Below the pieces are notes generated by a model. That model was not told the origin of the DNA. It saw nothing but the letters and a program-made list of their open reading frames with translations, and made no database searches. Source: Darksidea phi (lineage: Eukaryota > Ascomycota > Dothideomycetes > Pleosporales > Lentitheciaceae). Taken from it: a DNA stretch of 64,000 nt. The stretch is taken from assembly GCA_030770425.1 (NCBI GenBank), contig JASJFT010000057.1:164415-228414 (forward strand), given 5' to 3'. Numbering within the stretch: position 1 is the stretch's first letter; each line of letters opens with the position of its first letter. The position numbers and the translations under genes are program-made. Below, piece by piece: positions 20,101-34,849 of the stretch.

Positions 20101-23100
20101 ATACTAGTTATTTTACTAATAATTTAGGTATATCTATAGGTATACTTTAAGCTTCTAATTTTAGTATTTAGTTTAGCTATCTATCTATAGGTAAAAGGCT
20201 ATACTTATTTATTATTTAATATTAAAATAAAAATATACGTCTAACTAGAATTTACTAGTAAAAATAGAGCTTTAATTTAAGATTAGTAATAATAGGGATT
20301 CGACCTTTATAAATACTTCTATAAATAATAGATTAGCTAATATACTTATAATAATATTCTTTATTATAAATAGATATTAGACTAGCTTTAAAAAGTAATT
20401 AATAAGTACTAGTACTATATTATAGATATTACTCTTAGAATTCTTAGATTCTAGTAGATTAATAATAAAGTCTAGGGAGTAATTATACTATAGCTTTTAT
20501 AATAAAGAAATTAGTTCTAGTAACTTCTATAACTTATATCTTTATATTTTATTTATTTAATATATTACGTAGTCTTATATATATATATTAACCTCTACTT
20601 AAAGCTTTAGCTAATAGTACTTTCTTTATAAAAGTTTAATAGTCTTATCTACTCTATAATAACCTTCTAAGAGATTATTATAGTTTCTCGTAAGAATAGC
20701 TTAATAAAAAGCTTTATTATTAGGAATTTATACTTTTTCTACTCTTTAAAGGATGTTCTTTAGATCTATAATCTATAAAGATACGTTCTTTTATTCTTTT
20801 CTACTCTTAGACTTTTATATATACTATATATTCTTATAATAGACTATATTATATTCTTATACTTTTTAGATATAGTCTAATAGTAGTCTAGAGGTTTTCT
20901 AGCTAAAGAATAAGTTATTATTTATAACTTTTAGTAAAGACTTATATAATATAAAGATAGGAAATACTTTATAATACTAAAGGAATATTAAAGCTAAGTC
21001 TAAGCCTTTTAATTACTCTTTAGGTTTATCGTCCCCGCCTATAGATAGATTAAGATTAATAGATAATATATTATTAAAAACTAGTACTATACTAGAAGAT
21101 CCTATAGTAGAATAGTTCGTACTATTTTTAGATTCCTAATAGATTACTTATAAATTCTTATTAGTAAGATTAGATTTATATACTATCTAATCTTTAGTAT
21201 ATAAAGCTATAGGCTTCTAGAGTATCTATACCTAGAGTTTATTTTAGAGTATAGAAAGTATAATATTTCTTAGTATTCTCCCCTCTTTAAGTTAAAAGCC
21301 TTTAGTATAATTAGATTATTATAATAGTATATTAGCTAGATTCTTTATACTAGGCTTATATTTAATCTTAAAGTTAAAATAAACTAACTCTTCGACCTAG
21401 TATACTTACTTAAATAAAAGTATCTTTATAGTTATAAAATATCTTAGATTATTATAGTTATATAGTATATAGATAGTATTCGAAGTATACTTAAGATAGT
21501 ATTACTACTATTTAAAGATTTCTATAATAGTAAATAACTTTTTATTATAAGTATCTTATTAAATTTATAGTCTAATAAACTTATAACTAAAGAATATAAC
21601 TAGTTTCTAGTATTTTTCTATTAAGAATACTATTATTTATAGCTATAATAGAATAGTTACTATAGTAAACTTAGAGATATTAGTAATAACTATTATAAAT
21701 TTTACTAGGTTAAAGTATTAAAAGATAGAAGCTCTTATAAAGAGCTTATAGAGTATAAGAAATATATTATATATATTCTTTAACTAAAACTAAAGAATAT
21801 ACTACTTTATAGGACTCTTTTTAATCTTCTTTAACTTTTCTACTAATATATCTTTATTAGAACCTTATTAGACCGATATTAGATTTTATATAGAGGTTAT
21901 ATATTTTAAAAGTAAATAAATAATATCTAAGTAGTTATATATAAACTATTAATAAAAGTTTATAAATCTAAAAAATACTTAAATATTCTAGTAGCCCTTA
22001 GACTCTAGCTATTCTTTAATTATTTAGATCTATACTAGGTCTATAATTATTCTATAGAGGGTTATAATAAAGTTAAAAAACTCTACTAACTTTATAAAGA
22101 AGATATACTTTAAGACTTTATAATAGAGTCTTTAATTATATAATCTTTTAAGAACTTTATAAATATATTATTTATAATTCTCCTTTTCTTTAAAGTATAT
22201 AAGAATATTATTTAAATAAATAATATATATTTTATCTAATAAACTACTTAAGATTTTATAAATATATAATTAAAACGTAGTAGATATATTTATAAGACTA
22301 AATAGTATTACTAAATATTTAAAATAACTATAGTATATTTTAAATACTATCTTCTATTTATTATTCTTTTTAATATATAATTAATAATATATTTTATAAA
22401 GATTAAGTTTTATAAAGATCTTAGTTCTAGATAACTAGTCTAGTATCTCGCTTATAAGAGGTATAAGGTAATAATTTTTAATTATTACTTTATTTAAACC
22501 CTTATAATTAATATATAATTAAAGTATATAATTAGCTTTAGATATAAAAAGTATTAGGACCCCTACTAAGAACTTACTAGACTAAATCTATCTCTTCTTT
22601 AGAGAGTTATTAAGATATTCTTTTAAAATCTTATATTCTCTTCTAAAGAGATTATAAATAGGTAGATTTAATAATATCTTTTTCTTCTTAAGATTAATAG
22701 TATAGTTATACTCTAAGTTAGGAGTAATTCTACTAATAAGTTTAGAACTAAAGTACTAAAATTAGTTATAAAGGTATTTTAGTACCTTTATAATTTTCTT
22801 AGAGTTAATTTTCTTATTAGAATTATTATAGAAAGTATCTAGATAGTTTTTAGACTTTTATTACCTCTTTTAATAAAGAACTATAACCCTTTATAAAGGG
22901 GTATTTATTATTAATACTATAACCTAAGAGATTATAGTCTTAGGTAACTATACTAGTTTAGGGTATTACTTTATATAATAAATAAGGTAATTATAAAGTT
23001 ATAAGGTCTAGTTTTTTAATTAAAGTAGACCTTATTTATTTTAGTATTAAGTATTTTAAGACTTATTATCTTCTAAGATTTATATCTTACTAATAGATAT

Positions 23101-25381
23101 TTATAAATATTTTATAATCTCTATTATATTAGAAAATTAGAGTTAATACTTTTTTTTATTTATAAGTAATTAAGTATAAAAGCTTCTTAAATATAGTACG
23201 TATACTTTCTCTCTAGGTTATAGCTATTATATTAAGTTATTAAATATTATCTTAACTTTAATATACTTAACTACTATACTCCTATCCTACTACTTAAAAG
23301 ATTTCTTTTAGTAATCTACTTAAGGGTCTACCTCGTATAGTTATAGCTAGTTAAGGATAAGATTATAACTATTTATAGAAGTAGTCTAAAATATCTAAGA
23401 ATTTATTATTCTTATTATATTTTAAGAATTCTATATTATTATTATAATAATATATAGCTCTTTTAGATATAATAGTATATTAAAGACTTAATATATTTAT
23501 AACTTTATACGTAATAATATTTTAAGAAGATTCTACTATAGTATAAAATCTTTTTTAATAATATTTAAGTTTAATTTTATATTAAAAAGGTCTTAGACCT
23601 ATATTAAAATATTTATAGAAAGATATATTCTTATATTACTAGTAATTTATAAGGATTTACTATTAGTATTTAGCTCTAATAGTATTATAGTAATATTAGT
23701 AACTAGAGCTTATCTTTTTTTAAGAATAAATTAGCTTTCTCTTCTTAAGTTTTATCTAACCTATTATTACTTTTAAAGTAATACTTCTAATAATTCTTCT
23801 TTTAATTAGTCTCTAATTAGGACGTTAACGCTATACTCTTAGAATATAATAGGGTTTTTAATAGAGACTATTTAGTATAGCCCTACTAAGAGGGCTTCTA
23901 ATTCTATTTCTTCTAACTAGAATTACTTAAAGTTACTAAAGATATAATATACTTTCTACTTATAGTTAAATTAGGGCCGGAAACCTTTAAGAAAGTAGCT
24001 AGTATAGAGGTAGAGTATACTACTATCTTTATATTCTATAAGATATATTTAAATTATAACTAAGTTTATATATTTTTAAGCTAGCTACCTCTTTATATCT
24101 TATAATATAAGGGTTCTAAGTACTTATTTTATACTATAGATATTTTTAATATATTAGGGCTTATATTACTACTAAAAGACTTTACTTTTAAAATAACTTT
24201 ATAAGTTATAAAATAGTTAAAGAAGAAGTTAAAGCTATTATCTTAGTACTATTTAATATTCTAAAACTTAAAGTAGTTATTAAATTTTATTAGAATAGGG
24301 TCCTTTATAAGGCTCTTAAGCTTTATCTATAACTAGAACTATATAATAATTTTATTATTATTAATAGCTCGGACTAGTAGATTATAATATATATTATTCT
24401 TAATAAGTATTATAACCTATATAGTATACTTAAGAGTATCGATAGTAATAAAGTTAATTTAGAAGAGACTATTAATATCTCTAATCTAATAGTCTATAGC
24501 TTAGATTATTAGAGTTTTCTTTAATAAGTCTAATATAAGAGGGTTCTTAATCTTAATTAAATTAAATAGTCCCCGACGAGTATTATTAACTAAGGGTAGA
24601 TTAACTATAGTTTAAGAGGTTATTATAGCTAGTTCGAAGGCTACTTAAACTATAGTAAGGTTTATTTATATAGTCTTAATCTAGTCGACTAGTATATTCT
24701 AGTATTAAAGGTCGAGTAATATTTATACTATCTTAACTAAAAGTACTTTACTTAAGACCGAAGTATAGATAGGTATAATATAAGCTATACTTAGGTAATT
24801 ACTACCTATTAGAGTATTATTAGCTTCTAATATAGGTAGTATAGTAGGAGTTAAGAATTAGTATAGTTAGAATCTACTTATATAAGCTATATTTTTATAG
24901 TTAGATATTCTATTATTTCTTTATATAGATTAGTAGTTCTTATTAGTTATAACTATTATTAAAGCCCTATTAAAAGATAGTAGTTTATTAGATATCTTTA
25001 AGATATTTCTACTATTATACTATATATAGGTTATAGAGGTTTTAAAGATATATTAATTCTTTTAAATATTTTTAAAGTTAAATAAATCCTCTAGCTAGTA
25101 GTTATTCTTATTATCTAATTCTAGTTTTTAAACTTATTATTTACTAAACTTAGGGTATTACTAGTATACTTCGTCGACTAGTTATATATTAGGATTATTT
25201 TATCTACTAGACGGATAGGTACTAGAGTAGATATTCTTCTTTAAGTAGGTAGTATAAGAAGGTATACTAATAGCTCTAAATAGACGTTATATAGTATAAT
25301 TAATAAGAACTTTTAAAGTATTAGCTTTTAATATTAATACTATACTACTAGTTCTTAAAAAGGAGTAGAAAGGATTCGAAT
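17178..25381 (-). pseudogene. Family B1 gag-pol, RIP-killed Ty3/Gypsy
   Basis: Read on the minus strand from right to left: gag-like sequence near 25.3-24.4 kb, protease region, reverse transcriptase at about 22.6-22.2 kb, RNase H, integrase around 20.2-20.0 kb, then about 2.8 kb of further sequence before the 3' LTR. The RT is clear: KNYYLIPLISEIL, an LNLYKIYY segment and YLNNILIY, where the catalytic YLDD has become YLNN by GAT-to-AAT change. The integrase shows the pattern of HPQTDGQTE with His, Pro and Gln lost to Tyr, Leu and stop. Stops are TAG/TAA in place of Gln and Trp codons throughout. Such elements move through an RNA intermediate in virus-like particles; this one cannot. Confidence 0.8.
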
Positions 25382-25567
25382 TATAAGGTACGTATAGGTA
25401 GATAGATATAGAAATACTAAGATAGTAAAAGGGTTATATTTAGATAGAGATAAGACGAATTCTTAAGAAGATATAATAGTAGGATATAGAACTATATAAG
25501 GTCTAGTATATAACTATAACTAGGTTAATAATAATCTAAGAGTCCTCTAATAGAAGTAGGTATAATA
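25382..25567 (-). repeat. Family B LTR, copy c (shared by B1 and B2)
   Basis: 186 bp. It serves as the 5' LTR of B1 and the 3' LTR of B2. The 44-bp PPT segment next to it has lost about 39 bp, so B2's internal region starts almost directly with TTATTTACT. Confidence 0.88.
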
Positions 25568-28500
25568 AAGAGTTATTTACTATAATATATTCTATTAGTT
25601 CTTTTACTTTCTTTAGAAAAGTTTATCTAAGTATCTATACTTCTAAAAAATTCTATTTTTAAGAAAAAAATAATTTTATAGAGAAGACCTTTTAGATATT
25701 TAGTATTTATATTATATTCTACTATCTTAATAGGGAGTTTTTATAGTCTTTTTAGTCTTATAGCTCTTAACTCTAATTTTATAATATATAATTAGTTTAA
25801 TTAGAAAGTATATATAACTTAAGTATTAGTCTATTATTAATATATATTTATAACTTTTATCTATTACTATTATAGCTTATAGTCTATACGTATTCTTATA
25901 GATTCTTATACTAGTAGTAATAGTATTACTACTTCTCTTATAAGTAATTTTTAGTAATTTTTATTTAATAAATACTTACTATCTTTATATAAGAGCTATT
26001 TACTAAGTATAATTTCTATAATTATTTTACTTACTTATAATATCTTTATAAAGGCTTTAGAACTAGTCTAGACTCTATTTAATTTAGTTTTACTATCTAT
26101 TATAATAGTATAACCTAGTAGTATTTAGTAATTACTAGCTACTATCTATTATAATTTATAATTATATTAAATTACTTATTTATTTATAACTTTTTTAGTA
26201 AGAGAAATTTTATTTATATCTTTATAGATATTTATCTAAAAGATAATAAATTATTATATACTATATCTTTTTAAATATCTTTATTTTTATATTTTAAACT
26301 TTTATTAATAAGTATCTAAAGTACTATTAACTTAAATATAAAACGGTCTCTTTTAGTATAAGTATAAGAAGATATATTTACTTCTAGATTTCTTTACTTT
26401 ATTTCTTAATACTTTTAAGATTCTATCTCTTATTATAATTACCTTTACTAGCTAGTATAATAATACTACCCTCTTTAAGTATATTTATACTCTTTCTATC
26501 TATCTAAAGTCTTAATTCTCCCTTATATACTATTAGTATATAAACTATTTCCTTTAGTTTATATAGGAGTTTAATATAACTAAACTTTATTAAATTACTT
26601 TAAGTAACTAGTACTAGAAGACTAATATCTATACTACCTATAGTAGGTATAAAGCTTACTATTAGATCTACTTAGTAGTATATACTAGTTTTCTTCTCTT
26701 CCTACTAATATAGTTCTACTAATAATTTATATAGATTAAGTCTACTTTTTACTACTACTTTAATCTTCTTATCTTTATTATTAAGTATATCTAATATTAT
26801 AACGTCTAAGCTACTTATAATAATAAAGATATAGATTCTAATATACTTAAGAAGATTTAGTAGAATATATAATCCTATACTTTTAATATTAATACTAGTT
26901 AAAACTAGTATAAGACTAAGTAGAAGTATTTAATTAAGAATACTAGTAATAAGATAGAATTATATTAGGCTATAGCTACGGCGTATAAGTTTAACTTCTA
27001 GTATTATTAAATATATTCTACTATCTTTCTAACGACTTCTTATACTAATTTCCCTAGTATAGACTAGATAGTATTAGCTATCTAGTATTTACTAACTTTA
27101 TAGCCTTTACTATTTATAAAACTTACTTTATTAAGTATAACTTCTTAACTAGTATACCCTTTAGAACTACTAATTATAAGTATTATTAGTACTATTATAG
27201 CCCTAATATTTCTAATAAAAATATTATTAGTAGAGATATAATACTTATTACCCCTTAAAAGAGAATACTATAAAGCTTTTTTAGAAACTTTTTATCTAGT
27301 ATATATAGCTTACTCGAGTTATTTATAGACTATATAATACTTAGTTAAAGTTCTTAGTTATTAAAATATATAAATAGAATAAATATCTATATTAAAAATC
27401 TAGCTTATTAATTCTAATACTATTATTATTAATTAGCTTATTTATTACTATAATATATAAAGGCTAATCTTATTAAATTCTTTAAGCTATAGCTTATTAC
27501 TAAAGTAGATAGTATTCTTTCTTTAATTAATTACTTCGCTTATATAGTATCCCTCGAGTAGGGTCTTAAAGATACCTTTTAATTAAATCTTTTAATTTTT
27601 TCTTTATATTAATATTACTTATATAGTCTATCCCTTTAGAACTTTTTATATATATTATTATCCCTTTATAAAGTTTATAATACTTTTCTAATAACTTTTT
27701 ACTTTAAATAATCTAATATTTAATTATTTAGATTCGTCTAATATTTTATAAGAATCTTATTATAATTATTAAGAGAGACTTTAGACTCTTATATACTATT
27801 CTTATATAATTAATCTAGTTATTTTATAAGAAAGAGCTTTTTATTATATACTATCTTATATATAAGAATAGCTTTAACTTTATATTAATTACTATTATTA
27901 AGCTTTAAATATTATATAAATCTAGGTCTAAAGTTTAAATCTTTTCTTAGCTCTATCTATTTCTCTAGAAGAGATATATAGAAGACGGGATATAGTTAAA
28001 ATATTAATAAAGATAGCTTAAACTAGTAGCTTAGCTTCCTATACTTAATTTAAATAGTAAAGAGTTCTAAGTACTTTATATTTAACTTCTTTAAAGGGTA
28101 CTTAGTCTTAATATTAGTAATCTTTAGAATTACCTTTTTATTAATAGTAAAGTACTTACTTATTCTCTTTAAGTTATACTAGTATTACTAGCTTTCTTAA
28201 ATATAGATTAATATATCTTAAATATTAGAAAACTATTATATCTAGCTAGTTAGAAAGTCGATAACTCCCTAATATATATTTAGGGTCTTTTTATTTATAC
28301 TCTAGTTACTAAATAGTTAATAAAGCTAATACTCGTCTTTTATATTATTAAAATTTTTAGATTTAATATCTATTATAACCTTAATAGGGTATATACTATA
28401 ACTAAAGTAAATTTTAGAGTTATATATATATTCTACTATTAAAAGTAGCTAATACTAGTTATTTTATTAATAGTTTAGGTATATCTATAGATATACTTTA

Positions 28501-31500
28501 AGCTCCTAATTTTAGTATTTAGTTTAACTATCTATTTATAGGTAAAAGGCTATACTTATTTATTATTTAATATTAAAATAAAAATATATATTTAACTAAA
28601 ATTTACTAATAAAGATAGAGTCCTAATTTAAGATTAGTAATAATAGGGGTCCGATCTTTATAAATACTTCTATAAATAATAAGTTAACTAATATACTTAT
28701 AGTAATATTCTTTATTATAAATAAATACTAGATTAGTTTTAAAAAGTAGTCGACGAGTACTAGTACTATATTATAGATATTATCTTTAGAATTCTTAAAT
28801 TCTAATAGATTAATAATAAAGTCTAGGGAGTAATTATACTATAGCTTCTATAGTAGAGGAATTAGTTCTAGTAATCTCTATAACTTATACCTTTATACTT
28901 TATTTATTTAATATACTATATAATCTTATATATATATATTAACCTCTACTTAAAGCTTTAATTAATAATACTTTCTTTATAGGAGTTCGATAGTTTTATC
29001 TACTCTATAATAACTTCTTAAGAGGTTATTATAATTCCTTATAAGAATAGTTTAATAAAGAACTTTATTATTAAGAATTTATACTTTCTTTACTCTTTAA
29101 AAAATATCTTTTAAATCTATAATCTATAAAGATATATTCTTTTACTTTTTTCTATTTTTAGACTTTTATATATATTATATATTCTTATAATAGACTATAT
29201 TATATTTCTATACTTTCTAAATATAGTTTAATAATAGTTTAGAGGTTTCTTAACTAAAGGGTAAGTTATTATTTATAACTTTTAGTAAAGACTTATATAA
29301 TATAAAGGTAGGAAATACTTTATAATATTAAAGGAATATTAAAGTTAGATCTAAGCCTTTTAATTACTTTTTAGATTTATTATCCCCGTCTATAAATAGA
29401 TTAAGATTAATAGATAATATATTATTAAAAACTAATATTATACTAGAGAATTCTATAGTAAAATAGTTTATACTATCTTTAAATTTCTAATAGATTACTT
29501 ATAGATTCTTATTAGTAAGATTAGATTTATATACTATTTAATCTTTAATATATAAAGTTATAGATTTTCGAAGTACTTATATCTAGAGTTTATTTTAAAG
29601 TATAAAAAGTATAATATTTTTTAGTACTTTTCTCTTTCTAAGCTAAAAGTCTTTAGTATAATTAAGTTATTATAATAGTATATTAGTTAGATTCTTTATA
29701 CTAGGCTTATATTTAATCTTAAAGTTAAAATAAGCTAATTCTTTAGTCTAGTATACTTATTTAGATAAAAGTACCTTTATAATTATAAAATATCTTAGAT
29801 TATTATAATTATATAATATATAAATAGTATTTAAAGTATATTTAAAATAATATTACTACTATTTAAAGATTTCTATAATAGTAAATAACTCTTTATTATA
29901 AATATTCTATTAAATCTATAATTTAGTAAACTTACGACTAAAGAATATAACTAGTTTTTAGTATTTTTTTATTAAGAGTACTATTATTTATAGTTATAAT
30001 AGAATAGCTACTATAGTAAACTTAGAGGTATTAGTAATAACTATTATAAATTTTATTAGATTAAAGTACTAGAGAATAGGAACTCTTATAAAGAACTTAT
30101 AAAATATAAAAAATATATTATATATATCCTCTAGTTAAAATTAAGGGATATACTACTTTATAAAATTCTTCTTAATCTTCTTTAACTTTTCTACTAATAT
30201 ATCTTTACTAAAATCTTATTAGACTAGTATTAGATTCTATATAAAGGTTATATATTTTAAAAGTAAATAAATAATATCTAAGTAGTTATATATAAACTAT
30301 TAATAAAAGTTTATAAATTTAAAAAATACTTAGATATTCTAGTAGTTCTTAGACTTTAGCTACTCTTTAATTATTTAGATCTATACTAGGTCTATAACTA
30401 CCCTATAGGGGATTATAATAAAGTTAAAAAACTCTACTAACTTTATAAAAAAGATATATTTTAAAACTTTATAATAGAGTTTCTAATTATATAATCTCTT
30501 AAGAACTTTATAAATATATTATTTATAGTTCTCCTTCTTTTTAAAGTATATAAGAATATTATCTAAATAGATAATATATATTTTATTTAATAGAGTATTT
30601 AAAATTCTATAAATATATAATTAAAATATAGTAAATATATTTATAAGACTAAATAATATTACTAGATATTTAAAATAATTATAGTATATTTTAAATACTA
30701 TCTTCTACTTATTATCCTTCTTAATATATAATCGATAATATACTTTATAGAGATTAAGTTTTATAAAAATCTTAGTTTTAGATAGCTAGTCTAGTATCTC
30801 GCTTATAAGAGATATAAAGTAATAATTTTTAATTATTATCTTATTTAAATTTTTATAATTAATATATAATTAAAGTATACTATTAATTTTAGATATAAAA
30901 AGTATTAAGACTTCTACTAAAGATTTATTAGACTAAATCTATCTTTTCTTTAGAGAGTTATTAAGGTATTTTCTTAAGATCTTAAGTTCTCTTTTAGAGA
31001 GATTATAAATAAGTAGATTTAATAGTATTTTTCCCTTCTTAAGATTAATAGTATAGTTATATTTTAAATTAAAAGTAATTCTATTAATAAGCTTAGGACT
31101 AAAGTATTAAAACTAATTATAAAGATATTCTAATATCTTTATAACTTTCTTAAAGTTAATTTTCTTATTAAAATTATTATAGGAAGTATTTAAATAGTTC
31201 TTAGATTTTTATTATCTCTTTTAATAAAGAGCCGCGACCTTTTATAAAGAGATATTTATTATTAATATTATAACCTAGGAGATTATAATCTTAGATAGTT
31301 ATACTAGTTTAGAGTATTACTTTATATAATAAATAAGATAATTATAAAATTATAGAGTTTAGTTTTTTAATTAAAGTAGACTCTATTTATTTTAGTATTA
31401 AGTATCTTAAAGTTTATTACCTTCTAAGGTTTATATCTTATTAATAGATATTTATAAATATTCTACGATCTTTACTATATTAAAGAATTAAAGTTAATAC

Positions 31501-33732
31501 TCTTTTTTATTTATAAGTAATTAAGTATAAAAGCTTTCTAGGTATAGTATATATACTTTTTCCCTAGGTTATAACTATTATATTAAGTTATTAAATATTA
31601 TCTTAACTTTAATATACTTAACTACTATACTTCTATCCTACTACTTAAAAGATTTCTTTTAGTAATCTACTTAAAGGTCTATCTTATATAGCTATAGTTA
31701 GTTAAGAATAAGATTATAGCTATTTATAGAAGTAGTCTAAAATACTTAAAAATCTATTATTCTTATTATACCTTAAGAATTCTACGTTATTATTATAATA
31801 ATATATAGCTCTTTTAAATATAGTAATATATTAAAGACTTAATATATTTATAACTTTATATATAATAGTATTTTAGAAAGATTCTATCGTAGTATAAAGT
31901 TCTCCTTAATAATATTTAAGTCTAATTCTATATTAAAAAGGTTCTAGATTTATATTAGAATATTTATAAGAAAATATATTCTTATATTACTAGTAATTTA
32001 TAAGAATTTACTATTAGTATTTAGTTCTTATAGTATTATAGTAATATTAGTAATTAGAACTTATTTTTTTTTAAGAATAAGTTAACTTTCTCTTCTTAAG
32101 TTTTATCCGACTTATTATCGCCTTTAAAGTAATACTTCTAATAGTTCTTCTTCTAGTTAATCTTAGATTAGGATATTAATACTATACTTTTAAAGTATAA
32201 CGAGGTCCTTAATAAAGACTATCTAATATTATTCTACTAAGAGAGTTTCTAATTTTATTTCTTCTAGTTAGAATTACTTAAAGTTACTAAAGACGTAGTA
32301 TACTTTCTACTTATAATTAAATTAGGACTAGAAACCTTCGGGAGAGTAGCTAGTATAGAAGTAGAATATATTACTATCTCTATATTTTATAAAATATATT
32401 TAAATTATATCTAAATTTATATATTTTTAAACTAGCTACCTCTTTATATCTTATAATATAAAGATTTTAAATATTTACTTTATACTATAGATATCTTTAA
32501 TATATTAGAGCTTATATTATTATTAAAAGACTTTATTTCTAAGATAGCTTTATAAGTTATAAAATAATTAAAGAAGAAATTAAAGCTATTATTCTAGTAC
32601 TATTTAACGTTCTAAAATTTAAAGTAATTATTAAACTTTATTAAAATAAGGTTTTTTATAAGGCTCTTAAGCTTCGTCTATAATTAGAACTATATAATAA
32701 CTTTACTATTATTAATAACTTAGTCTAGTAGGTTATAATATATATTATTCTTAATAAATATTATAATCTATATAGTATACTTAAGGGTATTAGTAGTAGT
32801 AAAGTTAATTTAGAAAAGACTATTAATATCTTTAATTTAATAATTTATAACTTAGATTATTAAGATTTTCTTTATTAAGCTTAGTATAGAAGAGTTCTTA
32901 ATCTTAATTAGATTAGATAATCTCTAATAAGTATTATCTACTAGAGGTAGACTAGTCGTAGTCTAAGAGGTTATTATAGCTAGTTCGAAGACTACTTAGA
33001 CTATAGTAAGGTCTACTTATATAGTCTTAATCTAGTCGACTAGTATACTCTAGTATTAAAGGTCGAGTAGTATTTATACTATCTTAACTAGAAATACTTT
33101 ACCTAAGACTAGAGTATAAATAGATATAGTATAGGCTATATCTAGATAATTACTATTTATTAGAGTATTATTAGCTTCTAATATAGATAGTATAATAGAA
33201 GCTAAGAGTTAGTATAATTAGAACCTACTTATACGAGCTATATTTTCGTAGCTAAATATTCTATTATTTTCTTATATAGATTAGTAGTCTTTATTAATTA
33301 TAACTATTATTAGGACTCTACTAAAAGATAATAGCTTATTAAATATCTTTAAGATATTTTCGCTATTATACTATATATAAATTATAGGAATTTTAGAGAT
33401 ATATTAATTCTTTTAAATATTTTTAAGATTAAATAGATTCTCTAACTAGTAGTTATCTTTATTATCTAATTCTAGTTTTTAAACTTATTATCTACTAAAC
33501 TTAGAACGCTACTAATATACTTTATTAACTAGCTATACGTTAGAATTATTTCGTCTACTAGGTAAATAGGTACTAGAACGAGTATTCTTCCTTAAATAGA
33601 TAGTATAAGGAGGTATATTAATAGCTCTAAATAGATATTATATAGTATAATTAATAAGAACTTTTAAAGTATCGGCTTTTAGTATCGACGCCGTATTACT
33701 AGTCCTTAAAAAGAAGTAGAAAGGATTCGAAT
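25568..33732 (-). pseudogene. Family B2 gag-pol, RIP-killed Ty3/Gypsy
   Basis: Aligns with B1 along its whole length (for example RT YLDD region near 30.55 kb and integrase HPQTD region near 28.52 kb), differing mostly by C/T and G/A transitions. All frames are closed by stops. It lacks most of the 44-bp PPT segment found in B1 and B3, so it could not have primed plus-strand synthesis in its present form; the loss may reflect the recombination that built the array. Confidence 0.8.
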
Positions 33733-33918
33733 TATAAGGTATATATAGGTAGATAGGTATAGAAATACTAAGATAATAAAAGAGTTATATTTAGATAGAG
33801 ATAAAATAAATTCTTAAGAAGATATAATAGTAGAATATAGAACTATATAAAGTTTAGTATATAACTATAGTCGAACTAATAATAATTTAGAAGTCCTCTA
33901 ATAGAAGTAGGTATAATA
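33733..33918 (-). repeat. Family B LTR, copy d (array right end, 5' LTR of B2)
   Basis: 186 bp ending GGTATAATA, followed immediately by the AGTAC target duplication. Confidence 0.88.
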
Positions 33919-34800
33919 AGTACTATAATCGATTTCTTTAAGATATTAGATAGAATATATATATACTTATCTAGGATTAACTTATAAAAGAGTTTAATTT
34001 AAACTATAAAAAAGAGACTCTTAAGATATATTTAGGCTTAATAGACTACTCTAAATATATTATCTATATAAAGAAATAGATAAATAAACGTATAGTAAAA
34101 GTATATAAGAAGTAGATAGAGAATATATTAGTAATCTATCTAAATTCTATTTACTAGTATAGAGTATACTTTTCTAATAAGATATACTAGAGTATAGATT
34201 CTAAGAATAAGATATAGATTATTAGAAAGTCTAAAAAATACTATTATTCTAATTATATTTAGTATATATTAAATTATAATAATAAAAAAGCTCTTTAATA
34301 TTAATACTCTTAGGTAGTAATAGATTTTAACTTTAAATTAAATATTTATTTTTATAAGGTTTCTAGTAATAAGAATAGAAAAATAAGCTTATAAATCTAT
34401 AGAGATACTATTCTTAAATCTATTATTAAGCCCTAGCTAGATAAAAGGAATAACTTTATCTTAGAGAAGAATAATAATTTAGACTATAGTACTAGAAAAT
34501 CGAATATAGTATATACTTAAAAATAAAAGAATAGACTAGATAGCTATTTTAACTATTCCTTATTACTAAATCTATTATCTATTAAAAACTACTAGTAGTC
34601 TTCTAAGTAGTTTCTTAAGAAGTTTCTTTACTAGAATAAGTTTAAAATATAAAAGCTTATAATAAAAGACTAGAATAATATTTCTTAGAAGTTTATTAAT
34701 AAGTGTATTAATAGTATATCCTAGAGGCTATAGGACTATATTAATATAGAGGACGAAATAACTAGATATTAAACTCGTAATAACTAGATATTAAGCTTAT
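33919..34800 (+). mobile_element. Tc1/mariner-type transposase relic, right part
   Basis: Continues the frame of 16528-16761. Plus-strand residues show IYLGLIDYSKYI, the first catalytic region FSNKIY (ancestral FSDE, about 34167), IWIIRK-like strings, NIYFYKVS, the second acidic region EKNNNLDYS (about 34464) and the third, NLLSIKNYW with TAG for Trp (about 34561-34595). SQKFINKCINSISQRLQDYI closes the domain. All three catalytic acidic positions are altered or sit beside RIP changes. The spacing matches the fungal Tc1/mariner transposases that end in a PxRLxxVxxxxGxMTGY-type tail. The downstream inverted terminus was not resolved. Confidence 0.7.
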
Positions 34801-34849
34801 AATACTAAAAAATCTCTATATATAACTATTTATTAGACTAGCTTATATA

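Larger units (their letters stand above)
16762..33918 (-). mobile_element. Tandem array of Ty3/Gypsy family B (two internal regions, four LTRs)
   Basis: Order: LTR (16762-16947), 44 bp, LTR (16992-17177), internal region 1, LTR (25382-25567), internal region 2, LTR (33733-33918). The two internal regions are aligned copies of each other. The whole array is bounded by one perfect 5-bp duplication, AGTAC, at 16757-16761 and 33919-33923. The host transposase frame rejoins once the array and one AGTAC copy are removed. The array therefore entered as one insertion and either expanded later by LTR-LTR unequal exchange or entered as a multimer. All coding capacity is destroyed by stops. Confidence 0.88.
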
